From Cytophagaceae bacterium (lineage in GTDB: Bacteria > Bacteroidota > Bacteroidia > Cytophagales > Cytophagaceae): 64,000 bases of DNA. Location of the stretch: contig JAGKWN010000019.1 in the NCBI GenBank assembly GCA_021151805.1, positions 1 through 64,000 on the forward strand, written 5' to 3'. Positions 8,495 to 16,294 of the stretch are shown piece by piece; positions within the stretch are counted from its first letter, which is position 1; each line of letters begins with the position of its first letter. Made by a program: the position numbers and the translations under genes. The notes under the pieces were generated by a model. The model saw nothing but the letters and a program-made list of their open reading frames with translations. It was not told where the DNA came from and ran no database searches.

Positions 8495-9778
8495 ATGTTC
8501 AAACTCTGGGCAACCATACGCAAAGACTCCTTGCTCCTTATCCGCGATAAGGTTGGCTTGATACTTATGTTCGTTATGCCCATTGCTCTGGTGCTTGTAA
8601 TTACCAGCATCCAGAACAGCACGTTTGAATTAGTGAATGAAAATAAAATACCTTTGTTGGTTTGCAATAAAGATGCAGGAAAAACAGGTGAGGAATTCAT
8701 CGCAACATTAAAACAGATCGGCATGTTTGAGATCACACAGGTTTCAAACAGCTTAAGCACGGAAGCCTTGAATACAACCATGCATGAAAAAGATGCATTG
8801 GTTGCCATAGTTATTCCTACAAACTTCTCGGCTGCGATCAATGAAAAATCTACCGAGGTTTCTTCAAAAGCATTGCAGGAATTTGGTTTGACTTCTGACT
8901 CCTTAAAAAGGGGAGAAACGAAAAAGATCAATTCCATCATCTGCATGTACAACCCTGTTTTGCAGCATTCCTTTCTGCAATCCATCAATGGTGGTTTATC
9001 CAGTGCTATACAGATCATTGAAGGAAAAAATTTAGTACAGCACATGTATGTAACGCTGAATGAAAAGCCCATGCCGGAAACATTACAAATGGAAATCTTA
9101 AAGAAAAACATTTCCATTGAAGAAATTCCCGCGGCAAAAGATGGCAGTAAAAGTATTCCAAACGCCACGCAACATAATGTACCTGCATGGACCATCTTTG
9201 CTATGTTCTTCATTGTAATTTCCCTTGGCGGCAGTGTGGTAAAAGAAAAATTAAGCGGCAGCTACATTCGTCTGAAGACCCTGCCTACCAACTATTTTGT
9301 GGGGTTACTTTCTAAACAAATCACCTTCCTGATAGTTACCTTGTCACAGGTGTTTGTAATCTTCTCTTTAGGTATCTGGCTGTTTCCGTATATCAGTTTA
9401 CCTAAGTTGAATTTGCCGGCAGATTTAATCGGTTTGCTGATTGTGTCTCTTCTTTGTGGCTGGTGTGCCATCAGCTATGCGATCTGCGTAGGAACTTTTG
9501 CCCAGACTCAGGAACAGGCTAACGGCTTCGGCGCTGTATCCATTGTGATCTTAGCAGCCATCAGCGGCATACTGGTACCATCCTTTGCCATGCCACAATC
9601 TTTTGCTGTTATCATGAAATGCTCACCACTCTACTGGTGCCTTGAATCTTATTACGGTTTATTTCTTGAGCGTGGCTCTCTAACCGACATCCTTGAAAAT
9701 GCTTTACCAATTGTAGGCTTCATTATTATAATCCAGGGCATCACCATTGTGGGCCTTAAAAAGAAAAATCTGATCTGA
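8495..9778 (+). CDS. ABC-2 type transporter permease
   Basis: A protein of 427 residues with the ABC2_membrane_3 layout: one N-terminal helix (VGLILMFVMPIALVLVITS), a large soluble domain of about 200 residues facing the periplasm, then five or six helices from residue about 230, including FAMFFIVISLGGSVVKEKLSG and a C-terminal GFIIIIQGITIVGL. The big extracytoplasmic domain between helices 1 and 2 is typical of YhfA/YadH-type exporters of lipidic or hydrophobic compounds. It starts at ATG three bases after the ATPase stop. The reverse strand in this region also has a long open frame with no coding character, which I discard. Confidence 0.88.
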   Translation: MFKLWATIRKDSLLLIRDKVGLILMFVMPIALVLVITSIQNSTFELVNENKIPLLVCNKDAGKTGEEFIATLKQIGMFEITQVSNSLSTEALNTTMHEKDALVAIVIPTNFSAAINEKSTEVSSKALQEFGLTSDSLKRGETKKINSIICMYNPVLQHSFLQSINGGLSSAIQIIEGKNLVQHMYVTLNEKPMPETLQMEILKKNISIEEIPAAKDGSKSIPNATQHNVPAWTIFAMFFIVISLGGSVVKEKLSGSYIRLKTLPTNYFVGLLSKQITFLIVTLSQVFVIFSLGIWLFPYISLPKLNLPADLIGLLIVSLLCGWCAISYAICVGTFAQTQEQANGFGAVSIVILAAISGILVPSFAMPQSFAVIMKCSPLYWCLESYYGLFLERGSLTDILENALPIVGFIIIIQGITIVGLKKKNLI

Positions 9779-9793
9779 ACACATATACATACC

Positions 9794-10057
9794 ATGGGAA
9801 CACCTGAACTTAAATATCAACTGAAAGAACAAATCATCAAGTTTTTAAATCTTATCTCTGTAACACCGGAGGATATTAAAGATGATGAACCTTTATTCGG
9901 CGAAGGCCTCGGCCTTGACTCCATCGATTCATTGGAATTGATTGTATTGATGGACAGAGAATACGGGATCAAAATTACTGATCCGAAAGAAGGTCGTAAA
10001 ATTCTGGTAGATATCAATACAATGGTTGACTACATCGAGAAAAACAGAACCAAGTAA
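9794..10057 (+). CDS. Acyl carrier protein
   Basis: An ACP of 87 residues with the phosphopantetheine site GLGLDSIDSLELIVLM, Ser43 being the attachment residue, inside the usual four-helix layout (EQIIKFLNLISVTPEDI ... NTMVDYIEKNR). It is preceded by the permease and followed three bases later by the ketosynthase, so it is the dedicated carrier for the chain built by this operon rather than the housekeeping AcpP. In flexirubin and aryl-polyene clusters such an ACP holds the growing aryl polyene, and the BtrH-like enzyme upstream could unload it. Confidence 0.92.
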   Translation: MGTPELKYQLKEQIIKFLNLISVTPEDIKDDEPLFGEGLGLDSIDSLELIVLMDREYGIKITDPKEGRKILVDINTMVDYIEKNRTK

Positions 10058-10060
10058 TTT

Positions 10061-11248
10061 GTGAGTAGAATTGTTGTCACTGGAATAGGTATCATCAGTG
10101 CTATTGGCGATAATGCCGATAGCAACCGGACTGCCCTGCAAAATGGTATCTGCGGCATCTCTTCCATTGATCTGTTTGAAACAAAATATGCCAAGGAATT
10201 ACCCTTTGGTGAAATAAAAATTTCAAATGCAGTTTTAAAAGGTCATCTGCGCGTTTCTTTCCCCGGCGTTACACGCACCAGTCTGCTGGCACAGCATGCC
10301 TTTGAACAAGCCATTGCTGATAGCAATCTTTCTTCGGAAGATTTATCTGATGAATCAACGGCATTCATCACCGGCAACACGGTTGGAGGCATGTGCCTGA
10401 CGGATGAGTTGTACAACGATGCCAACAAACGTTCTACGGATTCACCTTACGTTAATTCCTATGATCTCGGTTCGGTAACGGTTTATTTACAGGAACTGTA
10501 TAAGATTCGTGGTATCAGCAACACCATCAACACAGCATGCTCCTCTTCTGCCAATGCCATCATGTACGGCGCAAGACTGTTAAAATATGGCAAGGCCAAA
10601 CGTGCCATCGTTGGCGGTGTAGATAGCCTCGCAAAATTCACCATCAACGGTTTTAACGCACTTCACATTCTTTCTTCCCAGCAATGTAAACCTTTTGACC
10701 AGAATCGTTCCGGTTTGAACCTCGGTGAAGGCGCAGCTTTCCTGATACTGGAGCGTGAAGAAGATTGTATTCAGAAAAAGAAATATGCTATTCTTTCCGG
10801 CTATTCCAATGCAAACGATGCCTATCATGCATCATCGCTTTCAGACACAGGTGAAGGTCCGTATGCAGCCATGACAGAAGCGTTGAAGAATGCGCAGTTA
10901 CAACCGGCTGATATCAGTTTCATCAATGCGCATGGTACAGGTACGGAAAACAATGACCTGGTAGAAGGCGTTGCTATGAAACGCATTTTTGAAAAAGTTC
11001 CTCCGTTTGCATCTTCCAAATCCAATACCGGCCATACACTTGGTGCTGCCGGAGCCATTGAAGCAGTATACAGCATTCTTTCCATTCAACACCAGGAACT
11101 ATATCCTTCTTTGCATTTCAACCAGTCGATTGACACTTTAGCATTAGAGCCTTTACAGACTTTCCAGAAAAGTACGGTGAGACATGTTATGTCCAATTCA
11201 TTTGGCTTCGCAGGCAATTGCAGTTCTCTCATCTTCTCCGAAATATAA
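10061..11248 (+). CDS. Beta-ketoacyl-ACP synthase (KAS I/II type), catalytically complete
   Basis: A FabF-like condensing enzyme of 395 residues, starting at GTG 10061. Catalytic residues are intact: Cys160 in INTACSSSANAI, His291 in INAHGTGTENND, Lys320 and His325 in SSKSNTGHTLGAAG, and the C-terminal NSFGFAGNC signature. It extends ACP-bound acyl chains by two carbons. Placed between a dedicated ACP and a Cys-less paralogue, it matches the ketosynthase half of the KS/chain-length-factor heterodimers known from aryl polyene clusters. The ACP stop is three bases upstream; the partner ATG is nine bases downstream. Confidence 0.9.
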   Translation: MSRIVVTGIGIISAIGDNADSNRTALQNGICGISSIDLFETKYAKELPFGEIKISNAVLKGHLRVSFPGVTRTSLLAQHAFEQAIADSNLSSEDLSDESTAFITGNTVGGMCLTDELYNDANKRSTDSPYVNSYDLGSVTVYLQELYKIRGISNTINTACSSSANAIMYGARLLKYGKAKRAIVGGVDSLAKFTINGFNALHILSSQQCKPFDQNRSGLNLGEGAAFLILEREEDCIQKKKYAILSGYSNANDAYHASSLSDTGEGPYAAMTEALKNAQLQPADISFINAHGTGTENNDLVEGVAMKRIFEKVPPFASSKSNTGHTLGAAGAIEAVYSILSIQHQELYPSLHFNQSIDTLALEPLQTFQKSTVRHVMSNSFGFAGNCSSLIFSEI

Positions 11249-11256
11249 ATACCGGC

Positions 11257-12291
11257 ATGTTTTATATTCATCAGTCATCTTGTATCTCAGCACAAAAAGC
11301 GTTTTCTGATCCATCAGAAACTTCGCTTACTGCGTCTGTCAATAATAAGCTCTATGCATGTGATGCAAATTATGATATGATTCCGCCCAACACGCTGCGT
11401 CGCCTTGGCAAGGCCGTAAAAATGGGTATTGCAACAGGCATGCAGGTGATTAACCAACAAGCAGTTGACGGCATTGTAATCGGTACGGCTAACGGCGGAC
11501 TTGAAGACTGTATCAAATTTTTGAACCAGATAATTGAGTTTGAAGAAGGGCGTTTAACACCAACAAACTTTGTACAGAGTACAACCAATGCCATTGCCGG
11601 ACAATTGGGGATCATGACCGTCAATAAAGGCTATAACATTACGCATGTGCACCGCGGACTGGCATTTGAAAATGCATTGATTGATACAGAGATGCTGCTG
11701 CAGGAAAATCCGGATCGTTCTTACCTGATCGGTGGCGTAGATGAAATTTCCGAATACAATTATACCATTGATACACTTGCTGGCTGTTATAAAAAAGAAG
11801 ATGTATCAAATAAAAATCTTTTACGTGCAGCATCTGCAGGAAGCATGGCTGGCGAAGGTGCGGCAATGTTTCTTGTGAATAATTCAAAACAAGACGCGCA
11901 AGCTTCTATACGTGCCATCAAAACACTGCATTCAACTGAATTTGATTCTATTGAAAAAACAATCCAGGATTTTATTCAGGAACATGTAAGCGGCGAAGAA
12001 AAAATAGATCTGATTCTTTCCGGTAAAAATGGAGATGCACGTTTGGATGCGTATTATGAAAAATGCGTTAGTCTGTTACCGGCAAATACACCCGTGGGTT
12101 ATTACAAACAACTGACAGGAGAGTTTTCTACAGCTACGGCAATTGCTTTGTGGATCGCAGTAACACTGCTCTCCACAAACCGCCTGAATGCTTTATTAGA
12201 AATTCCTGCAACACTGCAGCCAAAAAATATTCTGCTTTACAATACCTGCAGAGGAAATCAACACAGTCTGATTCTGATCTCTAAGCCGTAA
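11257..12291 (+). CDS. Ketosynthase-like protein without catalytic Cys (chain-length-factor-like)
   Basis: I start this at ATG 11257, nine bases after the ketosynthase stop; a TTG at 11218 would overlap that gene. The 344-residue product has the thiolase-fold pattern (DGIVIGTANGGLEDC, FVQSTTNAIAGQLG, SYLIGGVDEISEYNY, GSMAGEGAAMFLV), but where an active KAS has TACSSS it reads NITHVHRGLAFENAL, with no Cys. The usual HGTG and NTGH histidine motifs are also absent: instead DLILSGKNGDARLD and GYYKQLTGEFSTATA. Loss of the nucleophile with a kept fold is the hallmark of chain length factors that pair with a KS to set polyene length. It is the last gene of the operon. Confidence 0.8.
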   Translation: MFYIHQSSCISAQKAFSDPSETSLTASVNNKLYACDANYDMIPPNTLRRLGKAVKMGIATGMQVINQQAVDGIVIGTANGGLEDCIKFLNQIIEFEEGRLTPTNFVQSTTNAIAGQLGIMTVNKGYNITHVHRGLAFENALIDTEMLLQENPDRSYLIGGVDEISEYNYTIDTLAGCYKKEDVSNKNLLRAASAGSMAGEGAAMFLVNNSKQDAQASIRAIKTLHSTEFDSIEKTIQDFIQEHVSGEEKIDLILSGKNGDARLDAYYEKCVSLLPANTPVGYYKQLTGEFSTATAIALWIAVTLLSTNRLNALLEIPATLQPKNILLYNTCRGNQHSLILISKP

Positions 12292-12831
12292 TTATTTCGT
12301 CGTAGTAACTTTTACCGTTACCTGCACTTCATCACTCATCGTCATACTTTTACCACCAACACTATAATCCAATCTGTTTAGTGTTACATTACCTTCAAAC
12401 ACACCTGTTGCAGCCGTATAAGTAAAAGGAATTTTTATATCTTTTGTCACATTCTTAATTGTCAGTTTACCTTCAGCAATCAAGCCTCCTGAAGCAGTTT
12501 TAAGAATCTGCGTGCTTTCAAAAGTGATCTTTGGATATTTCTCTACATCAAAAAACTCTTCCTTTTTCAAATGTTTATCACGCGCTTCAATACCCGTATT
12601 GATGGTTGCTGTTTCAATCGTGGCTTTGATAGAGCTGGGTGCACCAGCAGATTCGTTAAAATCAATACTGGTTTCAAATTTGGAGAAACTACCATCCACT
12701 CCAATGCCGGCATTTTTTATTTTAAAGGCTACAGAGCTTTTTGTATAATCCGGTTTCAATAAAAAAGACATGCTCAAAAGAACCAGACCAGCAATGACCG
12801 CCACACTCCATATTTTCGTTACAATTTTCAT
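12292..12831 (-). CDS. YceI-family periplasmic lipid-binding-like protein
   Basis: A 179-residue protein with an N-terminal hydrophobic export signal (VIAGLVLLSMSFLL) and the YceI lipocalin-like pattern: SSVAFKIKNAG, a central TIETATINTGIEARDKHLKKEEFFDVEKYPKITFES and a C-terminal beta-rich GNVTLNRLDYSVGG. The central motif spans the classic YceI block with aspartate, histidine and the DxxKYPxI turn. YceI proteins bind long isoprenoid or lipid chains in the periplasm. Its stop codon abuts the operon stop with no gap and no visible terminator, so the convergent transcripts run into one another. A second, divergent YceI protein lies at 46583-47140. Confidence 0.85.
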   Translation of the reverse strand: MKIVTKIWSVAVIAGLVLLSMSFLLKPDYTKSSVAFKIKNAGIGVDGSFSKFETSIDFNESAGAPSSIKATIETATINTGIEARDKHLKKEEFFDVEKYPKITFESTQILKTASGGLIAEGKLTIKNVTKDIKIPFTYTAATGVFEGNVTLNRLDYSVGGKSMTMSDEVQVTVKVTTTK

Positions 12832-12960
12832 AGTATTTTACTTTAGCTATTATTTAAATTAGCAAAATCCGTTCCATTAAACAACATATCCTGTTCATCT
12901 TTCGGTTAACAATACGCTTATAATTGCATACATTTATACTGAATTTATATTGCAAGAACA

Positions 12961-13359
12961 ATGCTAAAATATATTGTACTATTCAGCGCATGCCTCTACC
13001 TATCCTGCGGTTCATCTGTTGTATCAGAAAAAGATTATTTCAAACGTAAATACAGTCTTTCCAACGACAGCCTCGAACAGACACTGGAAATTTTTTCCAT
13101 GAATGATTCCATCACACAGTTTACACTGCGGGTAGAGAACAAATACCAGGACACGCTGGATAGTTATATGAGCAACGCCAGCTCTGCAGACGGTGTACAT
13201 TTTATTCACAATCGTCCGGATTGTGCTATCCGCTTTGAACTACCTACTGCCGCAAGAGATACCGCAGTACTTACGTATTGCAACTGCCCTGAATTAACGG
13301 TAAAGGCCTTAAACACCCGTATGGCAGTGGATACCATGCGTATTTCTGCGTACCGGTAA
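12961..13359 (+). CDS. Small lipoprotein of unknown function
   Basis: A 132-residue product whose first 16 residues form a lipoprotein signal with lipobox-like YLSC, so the mature N-terminus would be Cys16. The rest looks beta-rich (ITQFTLRVENKYQDTLDSY) and has two Cys in FIHNRPDCAIRFEL and TYCNCPELTV. I recognise no family. Its ATG is 129 bases from the divergent YceI start, so the spacer may hold promoters for both. Confidence 0.65.
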   Translation: MLKYIVLFSACLYLSCGSSVVSEKDYFKRKYSLSNDSLEQTLEIFSMNDSITQFTLRVENKYQDTLDSYMSNASSADGVHFIHNRPDCAIRFELPTAARDTAVLTYCNCPELTVKALNTRMAVDTMRISAYR

Positions 13360-13485
13360 AATGTTTAAACACTTGTTAGTTATGCACATCTACTGCAACT
13401 TCGCAGCAAATTCAACTTGCAGAATTGCATCTCTGACGCAATTCGCTTAACTTCAGGTATAATCGTATCAACTCTTATATACAAT

Positions 13486-13941
13486 ATGAAAAAACAAGCA
13501 TATCTGATTTTCGTTATCTTATTTTCATTCATCTTACAATCTCAATCTCCTGTACAGCCAGACCCGCTGAAAACAAAAAACATGCTTTTAAAAACCAACC
13601 GCTTGCTGGGTATGAACCACATGGCGGTTAAAAATGGTAAAACTTTTACCGGTGATTTTGGCAGAGGGGTTCAATACGAACGTTATGCTAAAAAACTTTA
13701 TTTAGCGAAAGAATATAAAAAGGCTGCACAGTTTTCTTTCCGTGCGAGAGAGTTTTCTGTAGCATCTCTTCTTGCAAACAAAGCAAAACCTACCAGCGAT
13801 GGAACATTTACAACAGAAGAAAAAATGCTTGTGTCTCCGCTGCCTGAACTTTCTGATATGGATAAAGAATTGACTGAACAAAATATACCGTTACCAACTG
13901 ACCAGGACTTACTCGCAGGTAATCTAGACATTACCATTTAA
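13486..13941 (+). CDS. Small secreted protein of unknown function
   Basis: The ATG at 13486 (MKKQAYLIFVILFSFILQSQ) gives a clean signal peptide; a TTG at 13417 is open but would add a non-signal leader, so I reject it. The 151-residue product has a helical block (YERYAKKLYLAKEYKKAAQF, SFRAREFSVASLLANKAKP) that reads like one TPR-type hairpin, and an acidic tail. No catalytic motif is seen. It is followed 37 bases later by a strong intrinsic terminator, so the transcript ends here. Confidence 0.7.
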   Translation: MKKQAYLIFVILFSFILQSQSPVQPDPLKTKNMLLKTNRLLGMNHMAVKNGKTFTGDFGRGVQYERYAKKLYLAKEYKKAAQFSFRAREFSVASLLANKAKPTSDGTFTTEEKMLVSPLPELSDMDKELTEQNIPLPTDQDLLAGNLDITI

Positions 13942-13978
13942 GATGTCCACTTTAGTCAAGTGATTATAATTTTTTGAT

Positions 13979-14006
13979 AAAGTCCCGCTATGTCGGGACT
14001 TTTTTA
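13979..14006 (+). terminator. Rho-independent terminator
   Basis: A 7-bp GC-rich stem AGTCCCG/CGGGACT (13981-13987 with 13994-14000), extended by A-T pairs, followed by an uninterrupted T tract. It closes the small secreted-protein gene. Confidence 0.85.
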
Positions 14007-14040
14007 TTTTTATCGATGGTGACTTTTTAGATTAAATGAT

Positions 14041-14130
14041 TTACTTGATTTTTTTCTTTGCTTTACCTATTGCCATGGCATTCACCATACCTGCATCCAT
14101 ATCCTGCTGCGATTGTATGAAAAATGACCT
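14041..14130 (-). pseudogene. Possible gene remnant (C-terminal fragment)
   Basis: On the minus strand 29 codons are open between a TAG (14131-14133) and the TAA at 14041. They translate to a peptide ending MVNAMAIGKAKKKIK, with protein-like composition and a basic tail of the kind ending real genes. There is no ATG start with room for a domain. It may be the tail of a gene lost by deletion next to the minisatellite at 14205. This is weak evidence based on amino-acid composition alone. Confidence 0.2.
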
Positions 14131-14204
14131 CTATTGGTATTCCCCCTTATTCTGACTATTTGTATTCTTTACCCTGCCTTTCCCAATACTATTTTTAAAT
14201 ATCA

Positions 14205-14270
14205 GAGGTGGGACAGAGGTGGGACAAAGGTGGGACAGAGGTGGGATATAGGTGGGACAGAGGTGGGAGA
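14205..14270. repeat. Minisatellite: six tandem copies of an 11-bp unit
   Basis: Six head-to-tail copies of GAGGTGGGACA with single-base variants, exactly 11 bp apart (14205, 14216, 14227, 14238, 14249, 14260). The strand is G-rich, with three-G runs at regular spacing. It lies 115 bases upstream of the DUF2071 ATG, in otherwise non-coding sequence. Confidence 0.95.
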
Positions 14271-14385
14271 AATAAGAAGACAACTATGCACTGCTTACTT
14301 TCAGGCCATAAAGATCCTGCCTGTTTACCTGATAATTGTTATCTTATATCGTTATATTTACGCTGGTTATAACTATCCTACATGC

Positions 14386-15099
14386 ATGGCTTCACGTTTC
14401 CTTACTGCTCAATGGCGAAAACTTATTTTAGCGAACTACGCAGTAGATCCTGAAATACTAAAGCCGTACCTCCCGGCCCATACAGAGCTTGACATCTGGA
14501 ACGATACCTGTTATGTATCCGTCGTAGGTTTTCTGTTTGATGCAGTAAAAATCAAGGGTATTTCCATTCCGCACCACACAGCATTCCCTGAAGTGAACCT
14601 GCGCTTTTATGTGCGTTATCTTGAAAATGGCGAATGGAAACGCGGCACCGTATTTATAAAGGAATTAGTACCAAAGCGACTAGTCACGTTCGTTGCCAAT
14701 ACACTTTACGGAGAAAATTACCAGACTCTTCCCATGCGCCACCAATGGGATGTTTTAGACAATGAGCAACGCATCGAATACGAATGGAAGGTAAATAATA
14801 AATGGAATTACATCCGTGTGAAAGCAGGTATAGAACCTGTTGACATCAAACCCGGCAGTGAAGCCGAGTTTATTACAGAACACTACTGGGGTTATACCAA
14901 ACGCTCTGCAACTGCTACGTCTGAATATGAAGTGAAACATCCGCGCTGGCAGGTATACCGCATGCATAGCCTGAACTTTTCTTTCAGCACCAAAGAATTA
15001 TTTGGTGAGGCGTTTGCTCCTTTTCTGGAAACCAAGCCTACATCCATCTTTCTAGCCGAAGGCTCGGAGATTGAAATTATGGGCGGCAGGAAGTTGTAA
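14386..15099 (+). CDS. DUF2071 (YqjF-like) family protein
   Basis: The ATG at 14386 begins the family's standard N-terminus (ASRFLTAQWRKLILANYAVD, then PEILKPYLPAHTELDIW), giving 237 residues. The open frame extends 84 codons upstream through the minisatellite and AT-rich spacer, which is clearly not coding. Diagnostic blocks are VSVVGFLFDAVKIKGISIP, FPEVNLRFYVRY, GTVFIKELVPKRLV and GSEAEFITEHYWGY. DUF2071 proteins resemble acetoacetate decarboxylase folds, but their substrate is unknown. The gene stands alone. Confidence 0.85.
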   Translation: MASRFLTAQWRKLILANYAVDPEILKPYLPAHTELDIWNDTCYVSVVGFLFDAVKIKGISIPHHTAFPEVNLRFYVRYLENGEWKRGTVFIKELVPKRLVTFVANTLYGENYQTLPMRHQWDVLDNEQRIEYEWKVNNKWNYIRVKAGIEPVDIKPGSEAEFITEHYWGYTKRSATATSEYEVKHPRWQVYRMHSLNFSFSTKELFGEAFAPFLETKPTSIFLAEGSEIEIMGGRKL

Positions 15100-15228
15100 T
15101 GTACAAGCAACTTCTTTTCAGGCCTTCCTTCTTCATTTTATTGTATATTTTTCTCCCTTCCCTTGATTTTTACGTATACATTTATCAGTATATTGAAGTG
15201 CTTTCAATGCCCCATAACAAATACTTTT

Positions 15229-16149
15229 ATGCATCTTTTTCAAAAAATCATTAACCTGGGTGTGCTTCCTGAAACGGGTTCCGCCAACCGGCATTTCATC
15301 CGCACCACCAACATGATCAATCTGCTGCTTATTTGTGCAGTTGCCATTCCATTGACAATTGCCATTACAATCCTGACAGATGACGGAGTTAAAAGTTACG
15401 GACGCTGTATCCTGTTGTTATTATTCAGTATTATAAGTCTTTTCCTGAATGCTTCCAGACGTTACACCCTTTCTAAAATCACTACATCAGTCACCCCGGC
15501 CTTTTCACTAATCATTTTCCCAATCTTTATCAGCAACTTTATCCATGCAGGCATGTTTCTCTGGATTCCCTATGCCTTCATGGTACTGGGCATCATTCCA
15601 TTTTTAATTTTTTCTCTGGAAAAAGAAAAAATTTTCCTGTTTCCTATCGTGGGGTTATATATAACTTTTATCCTCGTTTTTGATGAATTCCTGATTAAAC
15701 ATTTTGACTCGCTGCCGGATCTTGATTTTATAAAAAAATATTATGTGTATTACCTGCTTGCAAAAACAGTCATAACTGCTTTTTTATACAGTTCTTTCAC
15801 GTTCTTCAAATATATACTTCAAAAGAGTCAAATAGACCTGCTACGGCTCAGTACAGAACTAGATAAACAAAACCAGTCGTTAAGTATACTGAATGCTACA
15901 CTGGAGAAGAAAGTCGCTGAACGCACGGAAAAGCTGACGTTACAAAATGACCGTATTAAAAATCTTGCCTACACAAACGCCCATGAAATACGCGCATACA
16001 TTGCACGCATTATCGGATTAATGAGTTTATCCAAACACGATATTCCACAGCATGAAAAAGAATTTTGCGACACCAAGATCGAAGAAAATATTTCAGACCT
16101 GGAAAAAATTACCCAGAAGCTTTCCAGGGAATTGATCGAAGAGAGATAG
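15229..16149 (+). CDS. Membrane H-box protein lacking a histidine-kinase ATPase domain
   Basis: The ATG at 15229 gives 306 residues; a TTG at 15163 is also in frame. About six hydrophobic helices (residues about 28-205) are followed by a coiled-coil linker (NQSLSILNATLEKKVAERTE) and a HisKA-like hairpin with His252 in AYTNAHEIRAYIARIIGLM and a second helix KIEENISDLEKITQKLSREL. The protein then stops; there is no ATPase domain and none follows in any frame before the palindromes at 16205. The stop is clean, so this is a naturally short protein or an old truncation. It may be phosphorylated in trans. The membrane topology is like the degenerate kinase at 2400. Confidence 0.75.
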   Translation: MHLFQKIINLGVLPETGSANRHFIRTTNMINLLLICAVAIPLTIAITILTDDGVKSYGRCILLLLFSIISLFLNASRRYTLSKITTSVTPAFSLIIFPIFISNFIHAGMFLWIPYAFMVLGIIPFLIFSLEKEKIFLFPIVGLYITFILVFDEFLIKHFDSLPDLDFIKKYYVYYLLAKTVITAFLYSSFTFFKYILQKSQIDLLRLSTELDKQNQSLSILNATLEKKVAERTEKLTLQNDRIKNLAYTNAHEIRAYIARIIGLMSLSKHDIPQHEKEFCDTKIEENISDLEKITQKLSRELIEER

Positions 16150-16204
16150 AAAATTTAAATGGCTTTTAAAGAAGGACACACACAGATTATTTTTTCCCAC
16201 CATG

Positions 16205-16259
16205 GCCTGTGACGCACAGGCAATCATTTATAAGAGATGGTCTGTGTGCCACAGACCAT
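16205..16259. repeat. Pair of related palindromes in a convergent spacer
   Basis: Two perfect hairpins: GCCTGTG-ACG-CACAGGC (16205-16221) and ATGGTCTGTG-TGC-CACAGACCAT (16237-16259). Each arm carries CTGTG/CACAG, and the two units are similar to one another after inversion, so the whole block is also an imperfect inverted repeat. It sits between the convergent ends of the H-box protein and the acyltransferase. It lacks a T tract, which argues against a simple terminator and for a REP-like element. Confidence 0.8.
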
Positions 16260-16294
16260 GGATGTGGATCACGATAGTGAGAAGTTATTTATAC

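Noticed and set aside
8488..9213. Minus-strand 241-residue open frame with hydrophobic composition
   Set aside because: It lies fully inside the ABC permease gene, which has clear family structure and tight operon spacing.
11218..11256. TTG start extending the chain-length-factor-like gene
   Set aside because: It would overlap the ketosynthase gene by 31 bases, while an ATG nine bases after that gene fits better.
14134..14385. 84-codon N-terminal extension of the DUF2071 gene
   Set aside because: The extension runs through the minisatellite and AT-rich spacer; the family N-terminus starts at 14386.
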